NCBI GenBank assembly: GCA_947044365.1
Contig: OX345647.1
Coordinates: 3,908,501-3,972,500, forward strand
Direction of reading: 5' to 3'
DNA: 64,000 nucleotides
Origin: Petrosia ficiformis
Lineage: Eukaryota > Porifera > Demospongiae > Haplosclerida > Petrosiidae
The translations under genes and the position numbers were made by a program. Of this stretch, positions 48,346-63,100 are shown in pieces. Within the stretch, counting starts at the first letter, position 1, and each line of letters starts with the position of its first letter. The notes under the pieces are model-generated. The model did not search any database. It saw only the letters and a list, made by a program, of their open reading frames with translations, and had not been told where the DNA came from.

Positions 48346-51132
48346 ATCTTATTAGTGACCTTTATGTGGTTTGACCTTTTCAAACAGATACATAATTATA
48401 TACATGTACATAGCAGACTGCACGACTGTTTGTACAGAAAATGTCTTTTGAATGTCTGTTACATTTGTATTTCAATACACTTTTGTATCTGTTGTAAATA
48501 TTTTGTTACAAAGTGGATTATTCTCTGTGTTACTTATGTGTACTCATTTTAAGTGAGGACAAGGATTTCTACTAATGAAACATCTCTGATGAGTCAAACC
48601 ATGTCCACTTCGCTTTTAACAGACATTCAGTACCTACATATATAATTTCATTTTAGGCAACAGTCTCAGACTTTTTCTGAGTTTTAGAGGCCTGAGAAGT
48701 GTCCTTTTCTGATCTCCATAGTAAAGTAACTCCTCTCACTTGTGGTGGTGTGTTCTAGTCTTCCAAAGATGAGAGCATTACCCTGTGTTCTAGTTATTCC
48801 TCTTGATATAATATAAATTCTGACTTCAGCTAGTCAGAACCATTGGGAACATCTACTGGTAAGACTCAAACTGAATGCAATTCTTGTTGCCTTTTGTATA
48901 TGTTTAGTTGAATTCTATATAATTATATATTATTGTCTCTAACTATGTAATGTGATGAATGTGTTTGCATGCCACTACATGTGTACTATAATAATTATAG
49001 AACATCAAGAAGCCATAAAGTTAACCATACAAGAACCTATCCAGAGGATTTTGGAGGAATTGAGGAAACAAAATGATGCATCTACTCAGAATCATTTGTG
49101 GAAGATCTAGCAGAAGAATTATTTCATCATCTACACCATCTTCGTAAAAAGGAGGAATTAGGTTTCAGAAGGCAGTATGAGTAGCACCTTGTATTGGGTT
49201 AAAGAGGTTGCTGCAAGTGCCATAAATATAATGACATGTAAATAAAGAGACTTGGGTGTATCAATAATGGGTCACAATGGCTTTCCTCATAGATGTGAGC
49301 AAATTTTGAGTAACTTCCCTGGTTGTTCCTCATATTCTCATAGTAATGAAGGGAATGGAGATTTTACGAGCTGGTTTATCTGAATCACCAACCTCAAGGG
49401 CCAGATTGGTTAGTCTTTTCATTGTCAAGGATCAAAAATAGGACAATATCCCTTTTACTCAATGACATATTCTTATGCAGTGAGGTCAGTTTTTAGATCA
49501 GTATTCTCTTGTTACCTGTTGATGCATGCGAGGGAGGTGATAATGCTCCACTTAGCCTCAAAGATTCATTCTTCAACAGAAGTAATATGCATATACTGTG
49601 GACTGTTAATGGAGAACGTACGATGTATAGTTGCATTTCTTAACACTATACATACTGTTATGTCCTAATAGTATGCATCTTTGAGATCATGCATGGTATG
49701 CCTTTTTTAAACAGACATATAAGAACTTGCAGATAGAGACTGTTTCTATTTTGAGAAGAGTGGAATGTTACTGTTGAACAATGGGATCAATCGAATCTGA
49801 AGGCCTATCTTTGAAACCAGTCAAGAGTTAGTTGCAATGAACTAAATGAATTCCTTGGAAAGAGGAGATATGTTATGTAAACGTGTTCATCTCAATGATT
49901 CATTTCCAATGCTAGTTCCATTGATTGTCATTACTTGGTACAAGTCTGGTACAGGTATAGTTCATACAATATCAGAAACTTTGTGTCTTACCAATAGAGT
50001 GTCCTGAAACTTTTGAAAGGCTTGATGCATTGCTGATCTTATAATCCTCATCATCATTATTATCATTGTTCAAGCAGCTTATATTCATTGTTTCTGGCTG
50101 ACCACTAAATGAGAATCACTCAATTTACATAACGAAAGTGAACCATGAGTGCCAATACCAGTATCTAAGTAAGACTTATGCTTTTTCATCCTTAGGAAGA
50201 AGCACATTAGACTCTATACAGTGCAACGTGTCTGAGCAGAATTGCATCTCCACTCTGCACTTATGATCTTCCTGATCACATGATGATGGACAATAGAATA
50301 ACCCTAGCAAGGAAAGACTGTTGATTTTGACTCCAAAATTAAGTGCTAAAAAGGAGAGCATGCTGAACAAGTTTAAATGACTGTGCTAAACAGGAAAGTT
50401 TGTTAAAAAGACAGAGAAGAGTCTGGACTGATTTGTTATTTTAACCAATTTGATAGGTTATATGAGTTTGATTTTTATAATTATAATTATATCAAACAGA
50501 AATAATTGTTATGAAGCCAGACCATGAAGTCATTCGTTTATGTATAGTGCTTGGCAGTAAGCATCACTGTCAAAGCAGCTATACTGTAAAACAAGACATG
50601 TTTTATGTTGTTTGACAGTAACAGTGCCACTGTCATAGCAACTAAACTTTTGACACATGATAATATGACATTATAACTCTATACTATAAGGAGCTCACAT
50701 TATTCATACTGTAATACTTATAGACGTATATGTACATACAACAAGCTAACCAAATTGGTTAAAACAACAAACAATGTTTTACAGTGTTGCAACTGCATGT
50801 ACTAACCAATAAATAAGTGATTTTAACAACTTTGTTTTTGCAGTCAATAGCTGATTTTTTTCAAAAAATCTTTTCATTTTTATTCTTTTTGTTCTGAAAC
50901 CTGTTTGTGATATGCAATATCTTTCAAACTAATCAAGTTTTTTAAAACTTTTTTTATTATTCTTGTTGTGATATATATACTTGTTAATTCTGGTATTGTT
51001 GATTATACTTGTTGTGGTATTGTTTTGCATTCAGTTTCACTTAAATTCATTCCGGTTTTGTTTTTTTTTGGCGGGAATATACTCTGTGGTTTTGAGAAGC
51101 CATGAGTATACGTCACAGATGAACTTTGATTC
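48346..51132. other. Gene-poor interval between the MaoC-like gene and sacsin
   Basis: Apart from the frame-broken fragment at 49003-49183, no coding sequence was recognised in about 2.8 kb. A repeated GTCAAAGCAGCTATACTGTA / GTCATAGCAACTAAAC motif occurs near 50570 and 50632. The sacsin promoter should lie in the AT-rich end; no core element is obvious. Confidence 0.45.
49003..49183 (+). pseudogene. Unrecognised charged coding-like fragment with a frame change
   Basis: After a possible acceptor (ATAATTATAG) one frame reads HQEAIKLTIQEPIQRILEEL and on to a stop near 49110. From about 49085 the next frame reads ESFVEDLAEELFHHLHHL, then RKKEELGFRRQYE and a stop. The composition is Glu/Leu/Lys-rich and helical, unlike the noise nearby. 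It may be a decayed exon of an unknown or transposon gene. No family was recognised. Confidence 0.3.
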
Positions 51133-54100
51133 ATGGCTGGACTAACTTTTGATCTCGCTCCTGATGGAGACAGATTTGGTCAAAGAAGGCCCCCCCTGTA
51201 TACAATTATTGCAAATATACTGCAAGATTATCCAAGTGGACAAATATTCAAGGTTAATTTATAATTATTTACTTTTTTGTAATCTTGCAACGAAAAATAA
51301 AAATAGCTATATAGCCTAGAAGGAAGACAAGGCAAGAATACTCACGGGAGTTTATATAAAAAAACTTTTTCTAAAGCAGACAATTGCCAAGTTTACTATC
51401 TTATTATAATAGATCTATAAATTATATATTATATATTATATTTTGTATAATTATGTGTGTGAATTGCATCTATATCGCTGTCTGAAAATCTGCGTAATTA
51501 TATTAATTATGTTATCAAAGAAAAATAAATGCATTGTTCAATAAGCATTTCTATATAATTATATACTTGTCTAGTTTTTTGTATCATTTTGCTATGCTTG
51601 ACAAGATATTGTCATGTGTTTCTTTCACAGGAAATCATTCAGAATGCTGATGATGCCAGGGCCACGGAAGTCAAGTTTTACCTAGATTGTCGTCACATGC
51701 AAACCCTCCCGCGTAATTTGGTGAAACGTGCCACATACAGTGAACTGGACCGATTCCAAGGTCCAGCTTTGATGTCATTTAATAACGCCCCTTTCAAGGA
51801 AGAAGACTGGGATAATATACAGAATTTGCAGCACAGTGGTAAAGCAAAGAATCCTCACAAAGTGGGGAAATTTGGAATCGGATTCAATTCTGTGTATCAC
51901 ATTACAGGTGAATAATGTGGTAACATTCCTTGATAATGATATTCATGCATTATGATAAGGTTTCTACAGAAGAATCATGATAACAATAATTTCACACTTC
52001 TTATGATACTAATAATTATTCATAAGAATAGTATATCTTCATAGAAAAAAAGCTATCTATGTGAATGTATATGCAAAAATTGACTGTTTGAGAAGAAGAC
52101 ATTTGATCAAACACTTGCATTTAAATGTTCATACAGCCAAATAATTATATTTATATATAGTGTATTATATAAAACAGCCAGCAAGGAAAGTTTGAATAAG
52201 ATATCCACAGGCCTGAGTGTTATATAGCTTCTCAAACTTTAGAGAGTTGACAAGCTTATACAGTGCATATAGACCAATGTTCTATCTGTTTGACATTAAT
52301 ATTCGAAGATCAGCACCTAACATTGGAACCAGCATTCACACTTCTTATCATACTAATGATTATTTGAAAGCAAACAATAATTCCAGGATACCAAAATACT
52401 ATAAGTTAACGATAACAATGATCAATCCTAGCCTTACAGGTTTATATTTTCATATATATGAACCATACAGTTGAGAGCCAGTAGGTAAAAATATATACCT
52501 CCACACACGCACACAGGCATGCAATTTAAAACATAAAATACTATGAATACTATACCAGATATATAAATAGGTCTAATATGCATTTAATAAGGATATAAAT
52601 TTGTAATTTTTTAGATCTTCCTGTCATTATTAGTGAAGACTACTGTGGATTTCTAGAACCACAAGAACACATTTGGAAGGGTGAGTCTGGTAAAGGTTAC
52701 ACATTGAGACGTTTGCGGCAAAACTATCCAGCTGTATTACATCCCTTTGATGGAGTGGGTAATTTCTCCATGCATTCTACTTCAACGTTTGATGGTAAGA
52801 CATTATTTCGATTTCCACTTCGCAATAGAGCCTCCAAACTTTCCAATGAAGTTTATACAGTTGAAAAACTAAGAAAGCTACTAGAGGCTTTGAAAGCAGA
52901 AGCAAAATACCTACTCCTATTTCTGCGATCTGTTTGTTCGATTGAAGTAGTTGAGATTTCTGAGTCCAGGAAATCCAAACAAGTTTTCAAAGTATGTATT
53001 AGTTCGCGTGATTCTACAAAGCGTCAGAGTGAACAACAATTGTTAGTTGAACATGTAGAATCCACCTTCACAGGGGAGTCTCCATATGCTGTCAAGCAAG
53101 TCATTCAACAGACAGCTCATTTTAATATTGAAATGATTGATGGCACCGTAAAGAGGCGGTATGAATGGGTAGTAGTGCATAGAATAGGTAGTGATAATCC
53201 CAAAGTATTAGCTTTAGCTGAAAAACAACATGTCCTTCCCTGGGTAGGTACGGCATTTGAAGTTAGTAATACTGATCCTCATTCCAAAGGTCGAATCTTT
53301 TGCTTTCTTCCTCTTCCAACAGAGGACAAGACTCCATTTGCTATCCACGTTAATGGTACTTTCGCTGTTAGTAGCAATCGAAGGTCTCTTAAATGGGAAG
53401 CCCAAGAAAGACAAGACGACCAAGAAGCCACGTGGAATAAGCTGCTTGTTCAATACTGTGTACCACACTGCTATGATCAGTTAATTCAAGAGGTGGTAAA
53501 ATTACCTTCTCTTCCACATGAGATAGTGTACAATTGTTGGCCATCATTGTCAGATGTCCGTGGTACACCATGGGAAGAAATTCTGAAGCCATTATTCAGC
53601 TCCATTTTACAGAGTAAAAACATTGTTTATACAGCTGTAAATGGTGGTGAGTGGATAGCAATAACAGAGGCAATGTTTGTATTGGAATCAGAAAAAGTTC
53701 CACAATCAGTTATCGAAGTTATTCTGATGTGTGGAGTAAAGGTAGTTGAGCTTTCACAAGATCTTTGGAATATAATATTGCATTACAGAAGCCAAAATGT
53801 ACAGCAAATTGATCCTTCCATTGTAAGAAATGCTCTCAAAGGAAATCTTAAAGCTTATCAGTCTCGATCATGTAAAGAGAAGATGACGATTCTGAGCTAT
53901 TGTTTAAAGGATATACGATATGCTGAGCTTGAAGGCCTTGAATTAGTACCGCTTGCTAATAAGAGCTTTAAAAAATTTAAAAGGAATTATCAAAATGACC
54001 AGCTATATCTCTGCAGCAAAGATATCCCCTATACTCTTCTTCCAGGTCTGGAACATATGATGGTTGATAATGAGTTACCTATATTCAAAGAGTTAAAAGA

Positions 54101-57100
54101 TGTTGCTCAGAGTGGTTTAACTCAACTTCAAGTCTTGGGTGTTCGTGAAGTTGCCGAACTACTTCCCTTATCAAAACCACAATCATGGTCACAAGTACAA
54201 CTCAAACATTTTTGGAACTGGCTACAGAATCATGACTTGAATTTATTTGATGGACAATGTATCGTTCCTGTAAAGCTTTCCAGTGGTCATACCAAGATTC
54301 TACCATTGGCTAAGAAACAGGGTATAGTGTATATTTCACAACACACTAGTTACATTATACCAGATTTAATGGCTTCACTCTTTAAATTTGGTATTAAATT
54401 AGCTGATGCCAGAGAATTCTCCTACTTAACCCATCCTAATATCAATAAACGTCTTTATCGATTTGAAGTAGGTGAGATTTTGGATGCTTTACAACCATTC
54501 GATCTTTCCAAGACAAAATTGTCTTGTAGTGAAGCTATAGGTTTCCAAAACTTTTTATCAATGTCATTAGCGGTAGGTGTCCTGTCAGAAATGAATATAA
54601 TTACTTTATCCAAGTTACCCATATTCGCTGTTATCCAGCATAAAGGCCATTATTATTCTTTAACATCTTTAAAATCCGCTCATGCTAATGATCAAGCAAT
54701 TGCTGAAGGGAAGTGCTTTGAATTTAGGAGGGATTTATTACCAAACAAACCACTAGTTATATCAAAGAGTAGTAATAATAAATATCTCTTACAAAACCTC
54801 AGTGGAATTGTCCAATTTATGAATGGAATTGAATTTTTAGAGAGTGTTGTATTCCCTCAGATTAAAAATCGCGTTTTCTCCACTAAAGTTATCACAGATT
54901 TCATGGTAAGTGTGCTTGATAATTACCACTTGTTTACTATATCATTGCCTTCTAAAAAGAAAGTATTTATACATTCCATTGCATACCTACCATTTATAAA
55001 AGTATCAAATGGGGAACTAAAATCACCTAACATGCTTTTTGATCCCAAAAATGGTATATTATCACAGTTATTTTACGGGGAGCCAGTTTTTCCTTCTAAA
55101 ACATTTTATGACCATTTATCTGTTCTTCGTAAATGCGGTTTGAAACAAGTTGAGTCAGTGACAGCTGAAGACATATTCAATGTAGTCACTGCAATTCAAC
55201 TTAAAGATAGCAACAGTCCTGTTGAGTGTAATGAAATACAGTATGAAAGAGCAGTAGCCGTAACTCATTTCCTTTGTGAATATCCACATCTTTTAAAAGA
55301 GACAATAACATCTATGACTTTGGTTCGTAAAACTTTGCTGCATGCCCTTGTTAACAAAGCTAGCTCATGGCTTCCAGTGATCAGTAAACCTGAAGAATAT
55401 CTATCTTGTTTATCGTGGAAAGGATCGATATATCCTTATAGTCTTGCATCACCAAACTGCAAGTCTGTATTTGTACCGTCAGTAAATACAGATTGTGATA
55501 GTATGTATTCAATAGCTGGCTCAAAACTATTTTTTATACACCAAATGCCACCTGTTCTTTCAAACAAGCTGTCAAGCTCAAAACAGACCATAGTTACGGC
55601 AGTAGTTCATCATTTCAAAGAAATAGTTAAAAATGAAATCAATATTAATGCCTCTGTTTTGGAAACATTATCCGCAAGTACTTACGAATACTTAGACAAA
55701 GCTGTAGAATCTGTCACTGATATTAATATTGACTTCACGAAAAAAAGTAAATGGATATGGATTGAAAATCACTCTACTTTTGTTAGCTCATCAAGGGTAA
55801 CCATGAAAAGCAATCTTTCGTTTAACTTGGAGCCATTCATCTTTACACTCTCTCACCGAATAAAAAAGTACAGCAACCTATTGACATCTTGTGGTGTACA
55901 TAAAATTGTCTCTAATACCCAAGTTTTATCAGTTCTCACTTACATTAAGGCAGAGGATGTAGACAAACACATTTCAAGGAAGACTGCATGGTCTCTAGTA
56001 AAAAATATCTTAGAATGGGTAGTTCAGAATCCTGATTTAATTCATCAATATGAAATCTTGGTACCTATACAAAGTGACAAATTGTACCCTCAACTTCTAC
56101 CTAGTGATGAAGTTGCCTATACAGATAATAAGATGTTGCTTCAAATTGCTAAGTCATCAGATGAAGAGTACACATTGGTCCATTCAAGTGTTGCTCACCT
56201 AGCTTCAAAACTTGAATTAACACCTTTGAGTGATCAGTTAGATTTTACAGAAGAGGTGTTTGAAGATGCAGGTCAACACGAACCACTGACTACTAGACTC
56301 AGCAATATCCTCAAGGAATACAAAGATGGGCTCACAATTATCAAAGAGATGATCCAGAATGCTGATGATGCAGAGGCTACAGAGGTGAACATTCTTTACG
56401 ATGCTCGTTCTCATACAACTGATAGATTATTGTTCAATGGAATGGCAGATAGTCATGGTCCAGCTCTAGTAGTTCACAATAACAGTACATTCTCTGAAGA
56501 AGACTTTACTAACATAACAAAACTTGCTGGAGCAACAAAGAAAGACAAACCATTAAAAATCGGTAAGTTTGGGGTTGGCTTCTGTTCAGTATACCACATC
56601 ACAGACATTCCTTCCTTTGTGAGCGGTGAATGGCTTTACATCTTTGATCCAACACTCAAACATTTGAAAGGAGTCGTAAAGAATGAAAACCAACCAGGTA
56701 AACGAATGAAGTACATGTCCAAATTCATTTGGAAGTCACAACAGTTAGTACCATATCAAGGCTTGTTCGGTTTTAATATATCTATACCATATAGTGGAAC
56801 AATGTTTCGATTCCCATTCAGAAGAAGTGCTAGTCAAATCAGTTCAACTATATACAGAAGGTCAACGATAAATGAACTACGTCAAGATTTAGCTACAAAC
56901 GGATCAAAGCTGTTGCTCTTTTTGAATCATGTAAAGAAAGTAACATTTCAATATATATCCAAAGATGATAAAAGACCAACTACTGAATTACTGATAGAGC
57001 GTAGTAGGTACGAAATGGGAGAAATTGAGCGAAGAACCTTTCTTACTGATCAATATCACCACCACAAAAGCAAAAAGAAAGAGAATTGGCTTGTATCCTC

Positions 57101-60100
57101 GTGTGAAATAGGACTGACCAATCAGGAGGGTTATAACCAACAGAGTTCAGCTTCTGTAGCATGTCATCTACAAGAAATAGTTTCATCTAAATTCATATGT
57201 CAACCACTAAATAAAGGTTCAGTGTTCTGTTTTCTTCCATTATCAGTTCCTAGTACAGGTCTTCCAGTACATGTAAGTGCTAACTTTGCTGTTATGAGTA
57301 ATAGAAGTGGTATATGGACTAGTACCTCATCCAGTAGTCCATCAGACTCACGAGAATGGTGGAATCTCAAGTTAATGGAGACAACTATCCCTGCAGCCTA
57401 CTGTAAACTACTGAATTCCCTTCGTACGTTATCTACAAACTCTGTTGTAATCGATTACAATTATTTTGTGTTATGGCCATTAGCACAGCAGCTCCATATA
57501 AAGAATCCTTGGACAAGTATGCTAACTCCCTGTTATAAACTGATGGTAAGGGATCCACTTTTCTTTTCAAGTCCTCTTGGCAAGTGGAAAAACTTGAAAG
57601 GAAGTACATTTCTTGATCTAAATCTCCTGAATAGCTTGACCAACATTCCAGACTCTGTCACTAAAGCTGTAAATATTCTACGTTTACCAATTGTTCATCT
57701 TCCTGAAGAATATCGTAGTGAGTTAGAGCAAGCACAGCAAGAATTGCTTATCATGACAGAAGCTAATTTTGTAAACAAATTCTTTAAAAGCGTAAAATCA
57801 TTTGACGAGCACATTGATATACGCAATGATGTCCTCTTCCAAATGTTTTCGAAATATGCACACGACGTTGAGAACGATGTAGAATCTGAGCTTGAAAAGG
57901 TTTTGAGAAATAACGATTGCGTCCCATGTACACCACATGGGGAAAAACTCGAGAATCCAGAAAAACTGGTTGATCCCATGTCAAAATTATCAAGGTTGTT
58001 TGATTCACAAGATTGTATGTTTCCAATTACGAAATTCTATAAAACTGTCAGAGTTAAGCATTCTTTGGAGATATTAGGTTTGTTGATATCCAGTCTTCCT
58101 TGGAATATGCTATTGAAATGTGCTAAAAAAATTGAATCCTTATATAGAGAAAATAAGTGCAAAGCCATAGCAAGAATAGATATTATAATAGAATGCATTG
58201 GAGAGAATATCAAGAGTGAAAAGGTCCTGAAAACCTCGCAGCATAAAAAGACGATTGAAGCTCTAAAGAATACAAAGTTTCTTCCAGTACTATCAAAACC
58301 AGAACATTACTTCATTACATGGAAAGGAGAGGGTGTAAAATTATGTAAACCAACACAATTGCTTCAGAAAGACATAACTAATGCTCCCTTCATTGTTGGC
58401 TCACAAATGATGATCATAAACACAACAGATGAAGGTGGATGCAAACATATTCCTTACAGAGTAGCTCAATTTTTAGGGATAGAAACAAAGCCCAGATTGG
58501 CTGATGTTATGAAACACTATCAATGTCTTATCGAATCATTTCAGACTCCCATTTTGAAAAATCGTGGTAAGGTAAAACTAATTGAAACAATGTGTCGACT
58601 TGTATATGAACATTTTGATAAAGAAATTAAGCACGAATCAAAATCTTCACAAGACTCAAATTCCAGTTCTTCAGAAGATGAGCAACAATCTGAAACTGGC
58701 AGGAAGCTATCTGTTTTTAAAAGCAAACCTTTTATATGGACAGGACAATGCTTTATATGTCCATTAGATGTAGCCAAAAAATGGATACACAATGGACCTT
58801 ATCTATACAAAGTACCTGACATTTTGATTCAAAGGAAAGATCTAATTAAAGCTCTTGGTATTTGTAAAGCATTTTCAGCACAAAAGTTGTTAGACACCTT
58901 GAAAGAAATATGGCAAGAATATAAAATGCAAAAGTTGCCACAAAAATGCCATGGAATGATAATCTCAATAGTACAAGAGCTTAATAACTTTCAACAGAAT
59001 GATCTGGAAGTATTTAAAGACGAAGCAATACTACCTGATAAGGATTACACTTTACGAGCAGCTAGTAGTCTTTCATTTAATGATGCTCCTTGGCTACCAA
59101 TGACTGATGAATATCATTTTGCCCATGAAAACTTGAAAAGGGACACAGCTTTGGCTCTTGGCATTAATCCTGTTCGCAGTAGGTTTCTTGACCAGTTTAC
59201 AACACAAAGCTCAAATCTGTTTTCGGGTGTACCCTTTGGACAGCAGGAAAAATTGACACAGAGAATCCAAAACATTCTTCGAGATTACCCTCTTGATGTT
59301 ACACTAATTAAAGAATTATTACAGAATGCTGACGATGCTAAAGCCACTAAGATGTGTGTTATTCTTGATAAGAGGACACATGGGAAACAACGAATACCTT
59401 CCCCTAAGTGGGAGGAACTTCAAGGACCAGCTCTATTAGTTTGGAATAATGCAAACTTCACAGAGAAAGATCTGGAAGGAATCCAGAAACTGGGTCTTGG
59501 ATCAAAACGAGATGATTCAGAGTCAATAGGGCAGTTTGGTATCGGGTTCAATGTTGTCTATCATATCACTGACTGTCCTAGTTTCATTACAGGAGGGAAC
59601 ACTTTATGTGTGTTTGATCCTCATTGCCATTATGTTCCAGGAGCTAATGAACTGTCTCCAGGAAGACGTTATGAAAACCTAGAAAAACCTTTCTGGACAA
59701 CAATGTCAGACCTATGTAGCGCATTCTTTCAAACAGATCCACTTCCTAATCAGCCTAGAAATCTTACAAAAGGGACCCTTTTTCGATTTCCACTTAGAAG
59801 CACCTTAAAACAAGTAGAGCAATCAAAAATTGTAGAAAAAAAGGAACGTTGTACCACTCTGAAAATGGAGACATTGTTATGTGAGTGGGCTGAAGATATT
59901 AAAGATGCACTTTTGTTCCTGAATCACATAGTTCAATTCGAATTCTTTGTGATCAATGACAAAACCAGTAAGTTTGAACTGAGAGTAAACTACAAAGTAA
60001 ATCTTGATAAAAATGCACAACAGAAGCGCACTGAACTTCAAGAAAAGCTCACAAAATTCAGAGAATTCAAGGAATTTTACACAGTAATGTACCCATTAGC

Positions 60101-63100
60101 TGTACAAAGTGTCCTCATGGGTAAAGAGCGTCCTATGGAAAAATGGCTCATTCAACAAGGAGTGGGAGATCTTCAAAATCCCTCTCAAAACTGGAAATTT
60201 ATTGATCAAGTCCTCCCAAAACATGGCATAGCAGCTCCTTGGAGTCCACTATCTAACTTCCAAGGAAAAATCTTCTGTTTTCTACCACTACCAGGCTCTT
60301 CCAGTCTCCCGGTTCACATTAATGGTCAATTTGTATTGAATGCTAATCGTCGTTCTCTGTGGCCTGGTGAAGGAGAATGGGATGAAAAGAAGAAATGGAA
60401 TGATTCTTTGATTGAAGCTATTTCGTCCTCTTATGTTCAATTTCTGATTGATGCTAGAGAGTACTGTATTGATCAAGAAGGATATCCAGAATCAGACCGT
60501 TTACACACAGCCTTAGAAAAGTACTACTCCCTTTTTCCATACTGGCAACAAACAGATAAAGAATCTGTTTCAGAAACTCAAACATCTGAGATTGGCATGC
60601 AATGGAAAGAGCTAGGAAAAGCTGTCTTTGAGAAACTATGGTTACTAAATCCCGAACTTCTTGTGTCAGAATCACTTGAAGATGACATGTTTATTGCCCA
60701 TTGGCATTTGATTCACAACGAAGATGACCCTTTCCATCAAGCTTACTTTCACCCTCATAATAAGAAAGACATAATACCTATATTGAAGATGATAAGCATG
60801 ATCATAACTTGTGCACCTCACTGCTTGTACAAACACCTTAAGTGCTTTGGATCTTCAACAGCTAAACCACTCTCTGTATTTAAGTTTTATAGCAAATTCT
60901 GCCATGAAATAATCCAAAATGATTTCCCTTGTTGCATCCAAAACACTCCATTTCAAACAGTACAGAATTTTCTTATATTTTTGAATTACCTATTACATTC
61001 TAAGAAGCAGACCACATACAATGAATTCGTTAATTCTCCATTTGGCCATCCTCTATTACTTACAGCTGACAACCAATTACGAATATTTGATGAAAACGAT
61101 AAAGTAATGAACAGCAGATATTCCTACGTTTTTCCGAAAAGTTCTTTTAGATTTCTCAATGAGTCACTAGTTGATCTTAAAATGGATCAAAGCTACTTCT
61201 GTACAATTGATAACGTGACCTTTGAATCAATCAACACATTAATGATTGATAATTTTCCAGCTGAAATGAACCAAAAGGAGGTTGATAACTCAAAATCTAC
61301 TTTGATATCAGAAACTGACTTAGTGAATGTTTGGGAATGCATCTCTTTCGATCAGATATTTAGACATTACCAAACGTCTATTGTTAATAACTGGGCACTT
61401 CTACCTGCAAACAATGGCTACCTATACAGTTCATGTTCACCTATTATACCTATCATGCAATTGATGGATGATTCAACTCATCATTCAACCTTTGAGCTCT
61501 TGAAATGCATAGGCATTCCAATTTTGTCTCAAACTATCAACCACTCAGCTGAAAGTTACTGTCTGGAAATCACAGATTATGATGAAATATTATCTGTTGT
61601 ATACGAACTGCAAAAAAGAGATGGTATATTGAACCCACTACCTAATGGTGACAGAGATGTTGATACGTTACTCACATTCTTTAGTCATACAACGTTCAGG
61701 CAAAATTCAGATGTAATGAATCAAATTAAATACTTGCCCCTATTTAAAACAGTGAATGGAGAACTTACAAATCTCTTGGAAAAGGAAGTATACTGCTGGC
61801 CTTCAGTAAGATTTTGTAAGGCAGGCTATGAAAAATGGGCACCAGCTGAACAGGTTGTCTTTTTGGAGAAGTATGGATCTTGGAGAAATCTTTGTAAACA
61901 TCTACATGGTTCTGATTTCACTGTCTTGGGTAACAATATAGATGAACAGGTTATTTATATCAATCTTATCTTTCCAAACTTTCATAAGCTAAACACTTCA
62001 GAGAGGAAGCATCACTTACTTTATATCAGAAATGAAGTGTATCCCATTGCTAAACACGATTCTAAAAATAAAAAAAGTAAGCGAAATACAACTGCAGTCA
62101 GGTTTATACACGAGCTAATAGTATTAAAATGCCTTGAACATGAGAACCATGCTGAGCCTCTCACTATTAGTAGTTTTTGTGACCATACTATTGATATATT
62201 TGTGACCTTTCGTAATAACTTTCTCTTCTTGGGTGAAGAATATAGCGATGATGAATGGATGAGGTTCTTTCGTGACTTGAACCTCAGAAGAGAGGTGACC
62301 TTTGATGAGTATCTTAGCTTCTGCAAATCGGTGTCCGAAGGTAAACATGATGATATTAGAAAAGCTTCAAATGTACTCCTGGAGTATTTATTCTCAGAAA
62401 AGGCAGTAAAAAGATGGCATAAAAATGCATACTATTTATCACAAATTGGAGACATTTGCTTTGTACAAGTTGCTAACATGGATCGATATAGTTGGATCAA
62501 AGCACCTTGTCAACCTCCTACATTCTTTCCTCAGTACAATATTGGTCTTACAAAATTGAACCAGGCAGTGACAAATACCTATGCTAATCTTGTGTGGACA
62601 GTGAAACCAGTGGTGTCACTTCCTCTGACAAATTGGCTGTTAATTGAGGAAAATGTTTTTAAAAATCTGGGATTTACCATGACACCATCCTTGAACGATG
62701 TTTATAACAACATAATCAATATATCCAATACGGGCCTCTCTAATTTCCAACTATTTTCTACATATGATTCTCAGTACACTAACATGCAGAATTGTTGTAG
62801 AGTTGATCTCGTTAAAACAATGATTGCTAATATGAAATATCTGTACGATAAGAGAACCAACGATACCACTTTTTTACAAAGCCTACGAACAAAACCTTGT
62901 ATTCCTGTTTCTGCTGAAGAAGAAATTGGAACAATAGCTATGTATGGTTCATATACATTCCCTTTAATTGCTAAACCAGTATTAGTGAATTCTCTCCAAG
63001 TTATAGCAGGACGAATAGATGAAGGACTTGCACCATACATAAATGTCCTACCGCGCTGCTTGAATGAAATTGATGGTGCTCTTGAACTTATTGGTGTATG

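Noticed and set aside
57695..58026. Minus-strand frames inside the sacsin giant exon
   Set aside because: They are antisense shadows of a continuous plus-strand coding exon.
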